Source: QYOJ01 sp964642545 (lineage in GTDB: Bacteria > Bacteroidota > Bacteroidia > Bacteroidales > FEN-979). Taken from it: 25,629 bases of DNA. The notes beneath the pieces were generated by a model. It searched no databases. It had not been told where the DNA came from and was given only the letters and a program-made list of their open reading frames with translations. The stretch covers positions 1 to 25,629 of the forward strand of contig CAZXQU010000043.1 in the NCBI GenBank assembly GCA_964642545.1, given 5' to 3'. Shown piece after piece: positions 15,455 to 23,766 of the stretch. A program made the translations under genes and the position numbers. Every line of letters starts with the position of its first letter. Position 1 is the stretch's first letter.

Positions 15455-16324
15455 ATGAAGATCCTGATAACTGGTTCAAAAGGTCAGATGGGTCATGAAT
15501 TCCAGCTTATTGCCAGGGGGGATGATGCCAATGAGTATATTTTTACCGACATCGATGAGCTGGATATTACTGATCCTAAAGCTGTTACACTATTCATCAG
15601 GAAAAAAAAACCGGAAATAATTGTCAATTGTGCCGGGTATACTGCAGTCGACAACGCTGAACGCGATCTTGACAAAGCAATGCTTATCAATGGCACAGCC
15701 GTGGAGATACTGGCCAAAGCTGCCAATGAATATGACTCCCTCCTCGTGCATATTTCAACTGACTACGTATTCGACGGCACATCGAATACGCCCTATCACG
15801 AAGAGGTTCCTGCAAAACCTGTCTCAGTTTATGCACGAAGCAAATATGCAGGGGAAGAGGCGGTTTTCAGTCATGCAAACCGTGGTGTTATTATCCGCAC
15901 ATCCTGGCTCTATTCCTCCTTTGGGCAGAATTTCGTAAAAACCATCCTGAAATATGGTCGTGACGGTGGCAATCTAAATGTGATCTTCGATCAGATTGGA
16001 ACCCCAACATATGCCCGGGATATTTGCAGAGCCATTGTTTCGATCCTCCCCGCCCTCAAAGAGAGCTGGGGCGTTGAACTCTTTCACTATTCAAATGAAG
16101 GAGTTGCTTCGTGGTACGACTTTGCTATTGCCATCGTTGAACTGGCAAAAATCAAATGCCAGGTATCACCGATCGAATCAAAAGACTACCTGCAATTGGC
16201 TCCAAGGCCATTTTACAGTGTTTTAAATAAGACAAAAATCAAAAATCGTTTTGGGATAACTATCCCCTATTGGCGGGATAGTCTCCTGGATTGTATCCTG
16301 AAATTGAAGGAAGAGGGGTCATGA
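15455..16324 (+). CDS. rfbD: dTDP-4-dehydrorhamnose reductase-like SDR
   Basis: The 289-residue protein has the GSKGQMG cofactor loop (7-13), STDYVFDG (101-108) and the catalytic Tyr126-x3-Lys130 in VYARSK, all typical of RfbD/RmlD, which makes dTDP-L-rhamnose from the 4-keto sugar. It starts 11 nt after the decarboxylase. The other dTDP-rhamnose genes (rfbA, rfbB, rfbC) are not in the window, so the substrate could differ. Its stop codon TGA lies within the first unit of the octamer repeat tract, so the last residues (EEGS) may have been altered by repeat insertion. Confidence 0.9.
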   Translation: MKILITGSKGQMGHEFQLIARGDDANEYIFTDIDELDITDPKAVTLFIRKKKPEIIVNCAGYTAVDNAERDLDKAMLINGTAVEILAKAANEYDSLLVHISTDYVFDGTSNTPYHEEVPAKPVSVYARSKYAGEEAVFSHANRGVIIRTSWLYSSFGQNFVKTILKYGRDGGNLNVIFDQIGTPTYARDICRAIVSILPALKESWGVELFHYSNEGVASWYDFAIAIVELAKIKCQVSPIESKDYLQLAPRPFYSVLNKTKIKNRFGITIPYWRDSLLDCILKLKEEGS

Positions 16325-16575
16325 GGTCATGGGGTCATGAGGTGATGGGGAGATGGGGTGATGGGGAGATGGGGAGATGGGGANNNNNNNNNNNNNNNNN
16401 NNNNNNNNNNNNNNNNNNNNNNNNNNNNNNNNNNNNNNNNNNNNNNNNNNNNNNNNNNNNNNNNNNNNNNNNNNNNNNNNNNNATGGGGTCATGAGGTGA
16501 TGGGGAGATGGGGTGATGGGGAGATGGGGAGATGGGGAGATGGGGAGATGAGGAGATGGGGAGATGAGGGGATAA
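16317..16575. repeat. GGwsATGR octamer tandem repeat tract
   Basis: Units of 8 bp (GGTCATGA, GGTCATGG, GGTGATGG, GGAGATGG, GGAGATGA) follow one another on both sides of the N gap. The tract starts inside the rfbD stop region. Together with the next repeat it fills the 307-bp gene-free stretch 16325-16631; no gene or clear promoter is seen there. Confidence 0.95.
16384..16483. other. Scaffold gap of exactly 100 N, probably a contig overlap
   Basis: The 55 bases before the gap (16329-16383) are identical to the 55 bases after it (16484-16538). This suffix-prefix identity suggests two de Bruijn contigs ending in the same k-mer, so the true gap may be zero or a few repeat units rather than 100 bp. 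Confidence 0.85.
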
Positions 16576-16582
16576 GGGGAAT

Positions 16583-16626
16583 AAAGCAAACAGCAAACAG
16601 CGAATAGCGAATAGCGATCAGCGAAT
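16583..16626. repeat. AGCGAAT/AGCAAAC heptamer-like repeat
   Basis: Successive units AGCAAAC, AGCAAAC, AGCGAAT, AGCGAAT, AGCGATC and AGCGAAT have a 7-bp period and belong to the TTCGCTA family on the opposite strand. The tract ends just before the phosphohexomutase ATG at 16632 and leaves no room for a separate promoter. Confidence 0.85.
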
Positions 16627-16631
16627 TAACT

Positions 16632-18371
16632 ATGGAGCAGATAGACCAAAATATTTTAAAGCGGGCCCAGACCTGGCTGGATGGAAATTTTGATGAAGAG
16701 ACCAAGGCAGAAGTAACGAAACTTTTTGAAAAGGATCCTGTTGCATTGACAGATGCATTTTACCGCGACCTGGAATTCGGGACTGGAGGATTGCGTGGCA
16801 TTATGGGTGTTGGTACCAACAGGATGAACAAATATACCGTTGGAATGGCTACTCAGGGGCTGGCCAATTACCTGAAGAAGATGTTCCCTGATATTGCCCC
16901 GATAAGCATGGCCATCTCCTATGACAGCCGGAACAATAGCCGCTATTTTGCCCAGATCACCGCTGAAGTCCTGGCGGCAAACGGGTTCAAAGTATTCGTA
17001 TTTGATGATATACGCCCAACACCCGAACTCTCTTTCGCTATCCGCTACCTCGGATGCCAGAGTGGCATCATGATCACTGCTTCCCACAACCCAAAGGAGT
17101 ACAACGGATACAAAGCATACTGGGATGATGGTGCCCAGATGATTGCCCCGCACGATGAAAATGTGATCAAGGAAGTTCAATTGATCACATCTGTCGACCA
17201 GGTTAAATGGAAGGGCAATCCCGAACTGATCATCTCCATCGGAAAAGAGATCGACGAAGCTTACTTAACACAGGTTCTATCCCTTCGTTTATCCCCGGAA
17301 GCCATAAATCGGCAAAGTGGACTTAAAATTGTTTACACTCCCCTGCATGGCACAGGCCACACGATCATTCCGGAAACGCTGAAGCGATTTGGTTTTACCA
17401 ACGTAATCATCGTTAAGGAGCAGGCAATTGCCGATGGTAACTTTCCTACTATACACTCCCCAAATCCGGAAGAACACGATGCCCTGAGCATGGCAATCCA
17501 GCTCGCAGAAAAAGAAGGTGCCGACCTGGTGATGGCCACAGATCCCGATGCCGACAGGGTTGGAATTGCTATTAAAGACCCATCCGGTAAATTTATCCTG
17601 TTGAATGGCAATCAAACAGCCGCATTACTCTTCTACTATATTTTAAACCGCTGGAAACAACTCGGCCGGTTCACTGGAAATGAGTTTATTATCAAGACGA
17701 TCGTAACTTCTGAACTACTCCGGGACATCGCTAAGTCATACAACATCGAATATTTTGATGTGCTCACCGGATTTAAGTTCATTGCCGATGTCATCCGGAA
17801 GCACGAAGGAACCAAAACCTTTATTGTAGGTGGAGAAGAGAGTTACGGATATCTGATTGGCGATTTTGTGAGAGATAAAGATGCCGTAAGTGCCTGCGCA
17901 ATGATAGCCGAAACCGCTGCCTGGATTGCCGATCAGGGAAAAACACTTTTCGACCTGCTTTTGGATATCTACATGGACTACTCATTTTACAAAGAGAGAT
18001 TGCTCTCTGTGACAAAGAAAGGAAAAGCCGGTGCCGAAGAGATCCAGCAAATGATGGTCAATTACCGCAACCACCCCATGAAATCAATCAATGGCATCAA
18101 GGTAATTTCAATAAAGGATTACCTCTCACGTGAAGAGAAAAATATTGAAACAGGCGCCTTTAAACCTATCCTTCTCCCATCGTCCAACGTCCTGCAGTTT
18201 ATCCTCGAAGATGGGAGTGTGATCAGTGTAAGACCTTCCGGAACGGAACCCAAGATTAAATTCTATTTTGGAGTGCGAGAGTCGCTGAAGCAAAAGAGTG
18301 AATATGACCATATAAATAGCCTTCTGGATGAAAAAATTGAAGGAATCATCCGTTCAATGAAACTGAGGTAA
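16632..18371 (+). CDS. Alpha-D-phosphohexomutase (phosphoglucomutase/phosphomannomutase)
   Basis: The 579-residue cytoplasmic enzyme interconverts hexose 1- and 6-phosphates. All four family signatures are present: the phosphoserine loop TASHNP (Ser151), the Mg2+ loop DPDADR (304-309), the sugar loop GEESYG (401-406) and the phosphate loop RPSGTEPKIKFYF near the C terminus. The length fits the longer PgcA/PGM2-like group common in Bacteroidota. Glucose 1-phosphate made here feeds the UDP-glucose pool used by ugd and the dTDP-sugar pathway, which fits the position after those genes. It may be read through from ugd, as no promoter is visible between the repeats. Confidence 0.95.
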   Translation: MEQIDQNILKRAQTWLDGNFDEETKAEVTKLFEKDPVALTDAFYRDLEFGTGGLRGIMGVGTNRMNKYTVGMATQGLANYLKKMFPDIAPISMAISYDSRNNSRYFAQITAEVLAANGFKVFVFDDIRPTPELSFAIRYLGCQSGIMITASHNPKEYNGYKAYWDDGAQMIAPHDENVIKEVQLITSVDQVKWKGNPELIISIGKEIDEAYLTQVLSLRLSPEAINRQSGLKIVYTPLHGTGHTIIPETLKRFGFTNVIIVKEQAIADGNFPTIHSPNPEEHDALSMAIQLAEKEGADLVMATDPDADRVGIAIKDPSGKFILLNGNQTAALLFYYILNRWKQLGRFTGNEFIIKTIVTSELLRDIAKSYNIEYFDVLTGFKFIADVIRKHEGTKTFIVGGEESYGYLIGDFVRDKDAVSACAMIAETAAWIADQGKTLFDLLLDIYMDYSFYKERLLSVTKKGKAGAEEIQQMMVNYRNHPMKSINGIKVISIKDYLSREEKNIETGAFKPILLPSSNVLQFILEDGSVISVRPSGTEPKIKFYFGVRESLKQKSEYDHINSLLDEKIEGIIRSMKLR

Positions 18372-20360
18372 ATGTCCAGAACCTTCTCTTTCAGTACACT
18401 CCTACTCACTTTATTTCTGTTTGTTTCTCTTCTGGGCTATTGCCAGAAGAAGTTTCAGAAGAATGAAAATAGGAAGTATCTCCTGAAATATGATACGATC
18501 TCATTTAAACCCGGTTTTTATTTTATAGGCCCAACAAAATATCTCTATTTTCGAAGCGATACAACCATAGTGATTGCGTCAATCCGAAAACTGACATCCA
18601 ACCAGATTAACAAATTCAGGACTCAAGTACTTTACGACTCCCTGTACTGGAAACTTGGGAGAAAAGGGTTATCCAAACTCCTGTATGACCTTGCTTTTGT
18701 CCCACCTCAAGTCAGTATTTTACCTGATAGTGTTCAAACACAAAAAATTGAAGTCCCATTTCTTCAGTATCAAGGTATGTACATCCGTGATGTGCAGATC
18801 AAAACGATGGATCCCTTTGGTACTTCAATCTTTGACACAGCCCAACTGGCCCGGTCAAGGTCTGCAAGGTTTGGAAATAGTGTTCATATGACAACACGAA
18901 AGAGTGTTATCAGAAACCAGTTGATGTTTAAATCGGGTGAACATGTTAGTGCCGAAAAGATCGCAGATAACATGCGGATCCTCAATGATCTTCCGTATAT
19001 TTCAGGGGCCCGAATCGTTGTATCAGAGACAACTCCCGGCAGCGATACCGTTGACATTACCGTAATCACCAAAGATAATTGGTCGATAGGAGCCACATTA
19101 GTTATTATTGATCTTACCCGCTATCGTGGTAATTTATTTGATGCTAACTTCCTCGGTAGTGGTGACCGCTTTTCTCTTTTCTGGTCCATGAATTATAACA
19201 GGGCTCCATTTTTTCGGTTCGATGGCCTTTCATATACCTTTACAAATATCAGCAGTACATTCATCAATGCCACCATTTCCTTAACCCAGGACGATGCTGG
19301 GAATGAAACCCTCTTGACTGAAATTTCCCGACCTTTCTATAGTTACTCAACAAGGTTAGCTGGAGGAATAAGCTTCACATTGGCGAAAACTGTGTCACCA
19401 CTGAACAACAAGCTTTCTCAGGTTGCGACATACCACCAGGAAGGAGGCTGGCTTGGTCTCTCGTCTCAACTAAGTAGTTCAGACCCGGCATTCCGTTTGG
19501 TTGTGGCACAAAGTGTGGTCTATCGGAATTACTTCAGTCGACCAGTAGTAACCCTTGATTCAAACGTTGGGTATTCGAATACTACAACCATCCTTACGAA
19601 CTTACAGTTTTCGCGAAATAAATATTACAATACAGACTATATCCTTCAATTCGGTAAAACCGAGTCGTTCCCATACGGGTTTCTGGGCCAGCTAACAGTT
19701 GGACCAGCAATTAACGATTTTTACACCCGGTTTTATATGAGTTTTGTGTGTTCAGCCGGGAATTTTATCAATAAGTTCGGATACCTTTCAGGACGAATCA
19801 GTTTGGGAAGCTATCTCAACCGGGATAGTTTCGAAGATGGACTACTGAAGATAGAAGCTCTCTACATGAGTTACCTCTATTTTTCCAAAAACAAACGCTT
19901 TAAATTCAGATCATATATTACCTATCGATACAATTACCTGTTCAATGCACTTAAGAGCAATATGGATTACTACGACCTAGCTGAAGAAGCTAAGATTCCA
20001 ATAGTTAATAACGACTCATTATTCAATGGAAGCCAAGTCAATTTTCTCTCCTTCTCAACAGTAGTATATACTCCATGGTACTTTTACGGGTTTCGGTTTG
20101 CGTTGCAGGGAACAGTCTGGGCGGGAATGTCAGCTTCAAAAGGGAAGTCTCTCTGGGAATCCCGGTTCATGACAGGAATAGGAATTGGTTTGCTATTCAG
20201 GAACGACAACCTGATCTTTCCTACAATAATGGTCTCCTGCTTTGTCTACCCAACTACTCCGGGGATTCCGCTTATTCAGTTTGATCTGTTCGAAACCAGT
20301 AGTATCGAAAAGAGAGATTATGGCCCTACTGCCCCCTATATTCAAACGATGAGCAATTAA
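18372..20360 (+). CDS. Omp85/BamA-TamA-like outer-membrane beta-barrel protein
   Basis: The 662-residue protein has a signal peptide (about 1-24, cleaved near GYCQ) and an N-terminal region without recognised domains (25-170). One clear POTRA domain follows (about 174-235; KSVIRNQLMFKSGEHVSAEKI...DITVITKDNWSI), then a long region of alternating aromatic/polar strands typical of an outer-membrane barrel. Omp85 proteins insert or export outer-membrane proteins; with one POTRA, this one is not BamA, and its cargo is unknown. The ATG follows the phosphohexomutase stop directly, so the two are translationally coupled. A role in surface-polysaccharide or lipoprotein export would fit the neighbours but is speculation. 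Confidence 0.75.
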   Translation: MSRTFSFSTLLLTLFLFVSLLGYCQKKFQKNENRKYLLKYDTISFKPGFYFIGPTKYLYFRSDTTIVIASIRKLTSNQINKFRTQVLYDSLYWKLGRKGLSKLLYDLAFVPPQVSILPDSVQTQKIEVPFLQYQGMYIRDVQIKTMDPFGTSIFDTAQLARSRSARFGNSVHMTTRKSVIRNQLMFKSGEHVSAEKIADNMRILNDLPYISGARIVVSETTPGSDTVDITVITKDNWSIGATLVIIDLTRYRGNLFDANFLGSGDRFSLFWSMNYNRAPFFRFDGLSYTFTNISSTFINATISLTQDDAGNETLLTEISRPFYSYSTRLAGGISFTLAKTVSPLNNKLSQVATYHQEGGWLGLSSQLSSSDPAFRLVVAQSVVYRNYFSRPVVTLDSNVGYSNTTTILTNLQFSRNKYYNTDYILQFGKTESFPYGFLGQLTVGPAINDFYTRFYMSFVCSAGNFINKFGYLSGRISLGSYLNRDSFEDGLLKIEALYMSYLYFSKNKRFKFRSYITYRYNYLFNALKSNMDYYDLAEEAKIPIVNNDSLFNGSQVNFLSFSTVVYTPWYFYGFRFALQGTVWAGMSASKGKSLWESRFMTGIGIGLLFRNDNLIFPTIMVSCFVYPTTPGIPLIQFDLFETSSIEKRDYGPTAPYIQTMSN

Positions 20361-20364
20361 TCTG

Positions 20365-20372
20365 TATCTTTG
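20365..20372 (+). promoter_or_regulatory. TAnnTTTG -7 box of the DUF5063-like gene
   Basis: TATCTTTG lies 16 bp before the ATG at 20389, just after the preceding stop codon. Confidence 0.5.
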
Positions 20373-20388
20373 TTAAAACCTTCAACAT

Positions 20389-20955
20389 ATGCAAAGCGAT
20401 TCCCTTAGCGGTGAGGCAGTACTTCAATCGAAACAGGTGTTGGAGATGATCACCGTCGCCAATGATTTTACCCTCTTTGTAGAAAAAGCGGATAATTATA
20501 CGAGGGAGCAGATTCTGATCTATTTCCAGAGGGTTCTTCCCGTAATCTACCTTAAAGCCTCATTATTGCCAGAAATCCGGGTAACTGATGATGATGCGGT
20601 GGAACATTATGTAACAGAAGAAAATTGGGAAAGTATATTTAATGTGGTCAGAGAAAAACTTGGGCAGGAAGATATTTTCTATTTCATTGATTTACATGAG
20701 AAAACACAACACGATGCCATTCGGGCAAGTATCGCAGAAGGAATCACTGACATCTATCAGGACCTGAAGGACTTTTTACTTCTCATCCAGAAACCCCAGA
20801 TCGCCTTCCGCGAGAATGCCGTTAGGGAGTGTCACCATTTGTTTGAAACCCGATATGGCTATAAGATTGTCAATTGTCATGCGGCCATTCACTATTTGTT
20901 ATTCCAGGAAGGAAATTCAGGAGGAGGTGAAACTGAATACATGGATATTCTCTGA
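20389..20955 (+). CDS. DUF5063-like protein of unknown function
   Basis: The 188-residue acidic cytoplasmic protein has no signal peptide and no membrane segment. The core, with FVEKADNYTREQILIYFQRVLPVIYLKASLLP and YVTEENWESIF, resembles the DUF5063 proteins of Bacteroidota as I recall them. It is predicted mainly helical, with a conserved-looking CHHLFETRYGYKIVNCHAAIH stretch near the C terminus. I cannot assign a reaction. It has its own -7 box and is followed after 32 bp by the Hpt gene, which also has its own box. Confidence 0.65.
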   Translation: MQSDSLSGEAVLQSKQVLEMITVANDFTLFVEKADNYTREQILIYFQRVLPVIYLKASLLPEIRVTDDDAVEHYVTEENWESIFNVVREKLGQEDIFYFIDLHEKTQHDAIRASIAEGITDIYQDLKDFLLLIQKPQIAFRENAVRECHHLFETRYGYKIVNCHAAIHYLLFQEGNSGGGETEYMDIL

Positions 20956-20961
20956 AAATAG

Positions 20962-20969
20962 TATATTTG
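20962..20969 (+). promoter_or_regulatory. TAnnTTTG -7 box of the Hpt gene
   Basis: TATATTTG lies 18 bp before the ATG at 20988. Confidence 0.55.
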
Positions 20970-20987
20970 TAACTCAAATCCGAGACT

Positions 20988-21329
20988 ATGATCGATCGCG
21001 AAAAATTTAAAGAGAATTTTGTTTACCTTGATAAAGAGGTTGTAGTCGAGATCATCGATATTTTTTTGAGTGAATATGAGGAGCGTATTCTGAATATTCA
21101 GAACAACATTAAACAAGGGGATTTCGCTGGATTAAAATTCAACGCCCATAGCCTAAAGGGAGTTATCGCCAACTTCATGGATCCTCCAACCATCGAACTC
21201 TCCCGCGTATTGGATGAAAAAGCCAAACTTGAAGACGACAACGGACTGCAGGAGGTGTTTGATCATCTGAAAATGGCAACCGAATCGCTTGTTTCAGATC
21301 TTAACGATCTGAAACAAGAGTTTATCTGA
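20988..21329 (+). CDS. Stand-alone Hpt (histidine phosphotransfer) protein
   Basis: The 113-residue all-helical protein carries the Hpt signature NAHSLKGVIANF, with His54 as the expected phosphorylation site. The family relays phosphate between hybrid histidine kinases and response regulators. No kinase or receiver gene lies nearby, so its partners are encoded elsewhere. Its last 8 bases overlap the end of the convergent TPR lipoprotein gene. Confidence 0.85.
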   Translation: MIDREKFKENFVYLDKEVVVEIIDIFLSEYEERILNIQNNIKQGDFAGLKFNAHSLKGVIANFMDPPTIELSRVLDEKAKLEDDNGLQEVFDHLKMATESLVSDLNDLKQEFI

Positions 21330-22347
21330 TTTTTCCTGACTTATCCAACCTGTTTAACCCTTCAACTGCACGTGGATTATTGACGTCTAGTTTCAAGGTG
21401 CTTTTATAATCCTGGTATGCCAGATCACGCTGGTCATTCAATTCATAGGCATATCCCCTGTTAAAAAAGGCATCAGCATAGTTTGGGTCGATTGCAATGG
21501 CTTCCGTGAAAGCCTCGACAGCCAGTGGGAAATCAGTAAAGTAAACCAGGTAGATATACCCTTTATTGAAGGGTGCATTCCTAAAGCCGGGTGCTGTTTC
21601 GCAGAGTCGTTGATACGTCTGAAGCGCCTTCTCAAACTGCTCCGTATTCTGGTAATACATACCAAGTAAATAGAGCGCCTCTTTGTTATCAGGTCTCACA
21701 CGAAGAGCATTAAAATAGTAACCTTCTGCCAGAGCATCATTCCTGAGGGAAAACAATTCACCCAGTTGCATGTAGGCTTCATAGTACTGCTGATCCTGGT
21801 CAACTGCCTTCATCAGGTCTCCCACTGCTCTTGCTGTATCCCCCTTTTCCATAAATGCGATCGCCCTAAGGAAATAAGCCCGTGGATTGTAATCATCCAG
21901 GGAGATGAGTTCATTTATCACCTTGAATGTTGAATTGTAGTTTCGGAGAATAAGAAAGAATTGTGCCATTTTTAGTCTGGCTTCCAGGCTGCTCGGATCA
22001 AGAGCAGCTGCCCGGTTAAGAGCTGTCAGGCAATTATCAGTCTGCCCCATGAGCAACTGAATATCGGAAAGCGTCAGGTAATAGTCTGGATTTTTATCAT
22101 CCAGAGTAATGGCTTTGTTGATATCTTTCAGGGCCTTGTCAAATTCACTCTCAGCTAAAAAGAATTTTGCCCGCTGATTGTAAAGATCAGGATCGCGATC
22201 ATTATTCGTAATAGCCTGATTGAGTTCTTTCAGATAAAGATCGACCGAATCTACTGAAGCACCCTCACCCTGTGTAGGTTGTGATGGACCACATCCCATA
22301 TAAAGGCCTGTGAGTCCAATAAAAATTGCAACAAACCAATTTCTCAT
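21322..22347 (-). CDS. TPR-repeat lipoprotein
   Basis: The 341-residue protein has a lipoprotein signal (MRNWFVAIFIGLTGLYMGC, Cys19 in the lipobox) followed by about eight tetratricopeptide repeats from residue 35 to the end (for example DLYNQRAKFFLAESEFDKAL, DAFFNRGYAYELNDQRDLAY). Such proteins act as periplasmic or surface scaffolds, and partners cannot be predicted. Only 1 nt separates it from the recA stop, so it is co-transcribed with recA, although a link to DNA repair is not implied by its location in the envelope. Confidence 0.9.
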   Translation of the reverse strand: MRNWFVAIFIGLTGLYMGCGPSQPTQGEGASVDSVDLYLKELNQAITNNDRDPDLYNQRAKFFLAESEFDKALKDINKAITLDDKNPDYYLTLSDIQLLMGQTDNCLTALNRAAALDPSSLEARLKMAQFFLILRNYNSTFKVINELISLDDYNPRAYFLRAIAFMEKGDTARAVGDLMKAVDQDQQYYEAYMQLGELFSLRNDALAEGYYFNALRVRPDNKEALYLLGMYYQNTEQFEKALQTYQRLCETAPGFRNAPFNKGYIYLVYFTDFPLAVEAFTEAIAIDPNYADAFFNRGYAYELNDQRDLAYQDYKSTLKLDVNNPRAVEGLNRLDKSGKIR

Positions 22348-22348
22348 A

Positions 22349-23359
22349 TCAGACTTTCCCAGTTAATACCTCCATGATTTTGCCTTCCAACTCATCGGCG
22401 AGTTCAGGGTTATCAAACAAAATCTTTTTCACAGCATCTCTCCCCTGTCCTAGTTTCGTTTCCCCGTAACTAAACCATGAACCGCTCTTCTTGATTATAT
22501 TCAGTTCAGTTGCCAGGTCGATAATCTCATAGGTTCTGGAGATTCCCTCTCCAAACATGATATCAAACTCAGCCTTCCTGAATGGAGGAGCCACTTTATT
22601 TTTTACCACCTTGACCTTCACATGGTTACCAATAGCTTCATCACCATCTTTGATCTGGGACTGCCGGCGAATGTCGAGCCTGACCGAGGCATAGAACTTC
22701 AACGCATTCCCGCCGGTTGTTGTCTCAGGATTACCAAACATGACACCAATCTTCTCTCTCAACTGGTTTATGAAAATGCAGCAGGTTGCGGTTTTTGAAA
22801 TGGTAGAAGTAAGTTTCCGTAATGCTTGCGACATTAATCTTGCCTGCAATCCCATTTTGGAATCTCCCATTTCACCTTCAATCTCACTCTTTGGTGTGAG
22901 CGCAGCTACAGAGTCGATCACGATAATATCAATGGCGCCCGATCGAATCAGGTTTTCGGTGATCTCCAGCGCCTGCTCCCCATTATCGGGTTGCGATACC
23001 AGAAGGTTCTCTACATCAATTCCGAGTTTCTGTGCATAAAAGCGGTCAAATGCATGCTCCGCATCAATAAAAGCCGCAATGCCCCCTGTTTTCTGGGCTT
23101 CAGCAATGGCATGAAGCGCCAGCGTGGTTTTCCCCGATGATTCGGGGCCATAGATCTCAATCACTCGCCCCCTGGGCAATCCGCCAATCCCAAGAGCTGC
23201 ATCCAGCCCAATTGAACCTGTTTTAATCACATCGACCTTTTCAACTGGAGAGTCCCCCAGCTTCATGACAGTTCCTCTGCCATATGTCTTCTCCAACTTG
23301 TCAAGCGTTAGTTGCAATGCCTTCAGCTTTTCTTTGTTTTGTTCAGCATCTTTTGCCAT
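22349..23359 (-). CDS. recA: RecA recombinase
   Basis: The 336-residue protein has Walker A GPESSGKT (71-78), the Walker B-type strand IDIIVIDSVAAL, the L1/L2 regions and the FINQLREKIGVMFGNPETT signature. It forms ATP-dependent filaments on single-stranded DNA, performs strand exchange, and stimulates self-cleavage of LexA-like repressors, which connects it to the S24 regulator at 12249. The C terminus is short and not strongly acidic. The 107-bp upstream region contains a perfect 18-bp palindrome, but no copy of the dinB/dnaE operator and no TAnnTTTG box was seen, so it may not belong to that regulon. Confidence 0.98.
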   Translation of the reverse strand: MAKDAEQNKEKLKALQLTLDKLEKTYGRGTVMKLGDSPVEKVDVIKTGSIGLDAALGIGGLPRGRVIEIYGPESSGKTTLALHAIAEAQKTGGIAAFIDAEHAFDRFYAQKLGIDVENLLVSQPDNGEQALEITENLIRSGAIDIIVIDSVAALTPKSEIEGEMGDSKMGLQARLMSQALRKLTSTISKTATCCIFINQLREKIGVMFGNPETTTGGNALKFYASVRLDIRRQSQIKDGDEAIGNHVKVKVVKNKVAPPFRKAEFDIMFGEGISRTYEIIDLATELNIIKKSGSWFSYGETKLGQGRDAVKKILFDNPELADELEGKIMEVLTGKV

Positions 23360-23404
23360 TTCTTTTTCCTTTCATTAATGGGCAGTGCTTTTCCCGCCCA
23401 TAAG

Positions 23405-23422
23405 GACGGGGCATGCCCCGTC
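23405..23422. repeat. 18-bp perfect GC-rich palindrome upstream of recA
   Basis: GACGGGGCATGCCCCGTC is its own reverse complement, 46 bp before the recA start codon. It resembles dispersed GACGGGGCATGCCCCGTC-type elements seen in many genomes. Within a recA leader it could form a hairpin in the RNA. Confidence 0.8.
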
Positions 23423-23466
23423 TCAACGTTAATACTGCCAGGATCTGTTTTGCGTGTTTTATTTTT

Positions 23467-23766
23467 TTAACCCCAAGCACCGTAGTCCCGGATGATTTTC
23501 TTCTCTATATCGGGTATCAGGTCAAAAGGTAATACATATTTTTCAACAAATTTTTGATGAGATGCCTCGCTGCCAGGACTCACACCTAAAATTTCAACAC
23601 CATGTTCTCTGATAATCTGATAGTTATCTCTTAGATTGCACGCTTCAACTGACTTTCCTGTCTGTGTTATGGCCTGAAAATCCGGTTCAAAAATAGAAAA
23701 AACTACTATGGCCTGGTGGAAATTGGCGATCGAGTTATCAACAAACTGAGATATGTTCTTTCTCAT
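23467..23766 (-). pseudogene. Degenerate Bcp/AhpC-type peroxiredoxin remnant
   Basis: The 99-residue frame contains a clear Bcp (thioredoxin-dependent thiol peroxidase) core: EACNLRDNYQ, VEILGVSPGSEASHQKFVEKY and LPFDLIPDIEKKIIRDYGAWG. It stops there, about 50 residues short of the family C terminus. In relatives the segment before EACNLRDN is TPGCT, holding the peroxidatic Cys; here it reads TQTGKSV, so that Cys is lost. The first 26 residues align only weakly (SIANFHQAIVVFSIF against SLADFKGKKVVLYFY). The start overlaps nth by 29 bp. It cannot be a normal peroxidase; a decayed gene between nth and recA is the best reading, a remodelled small protein a less likely one. Confidence 0.65.

Noticed and set aside
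16291..16607. Open frames running through the N gap and octamer repeats
   Set aside because: They are low-complexity translations of tandem repeats and unknown bases.
16317..16626. Possible CRISPR array in the repeat-rich gene-free stretch
   Set aside because: The units are 7-8 bp tandem repeats without unique spacers, and no cas gene is nearby.
22349..23466. Search for the dinB/dnaE operator or a classical SOS box upstream of recA
   Set aside because: No TAATCA pair at 23-bp spacing and no CTG-N10-CAG-like site was evident in 23360-23466, so recA is not placed in the regulon.
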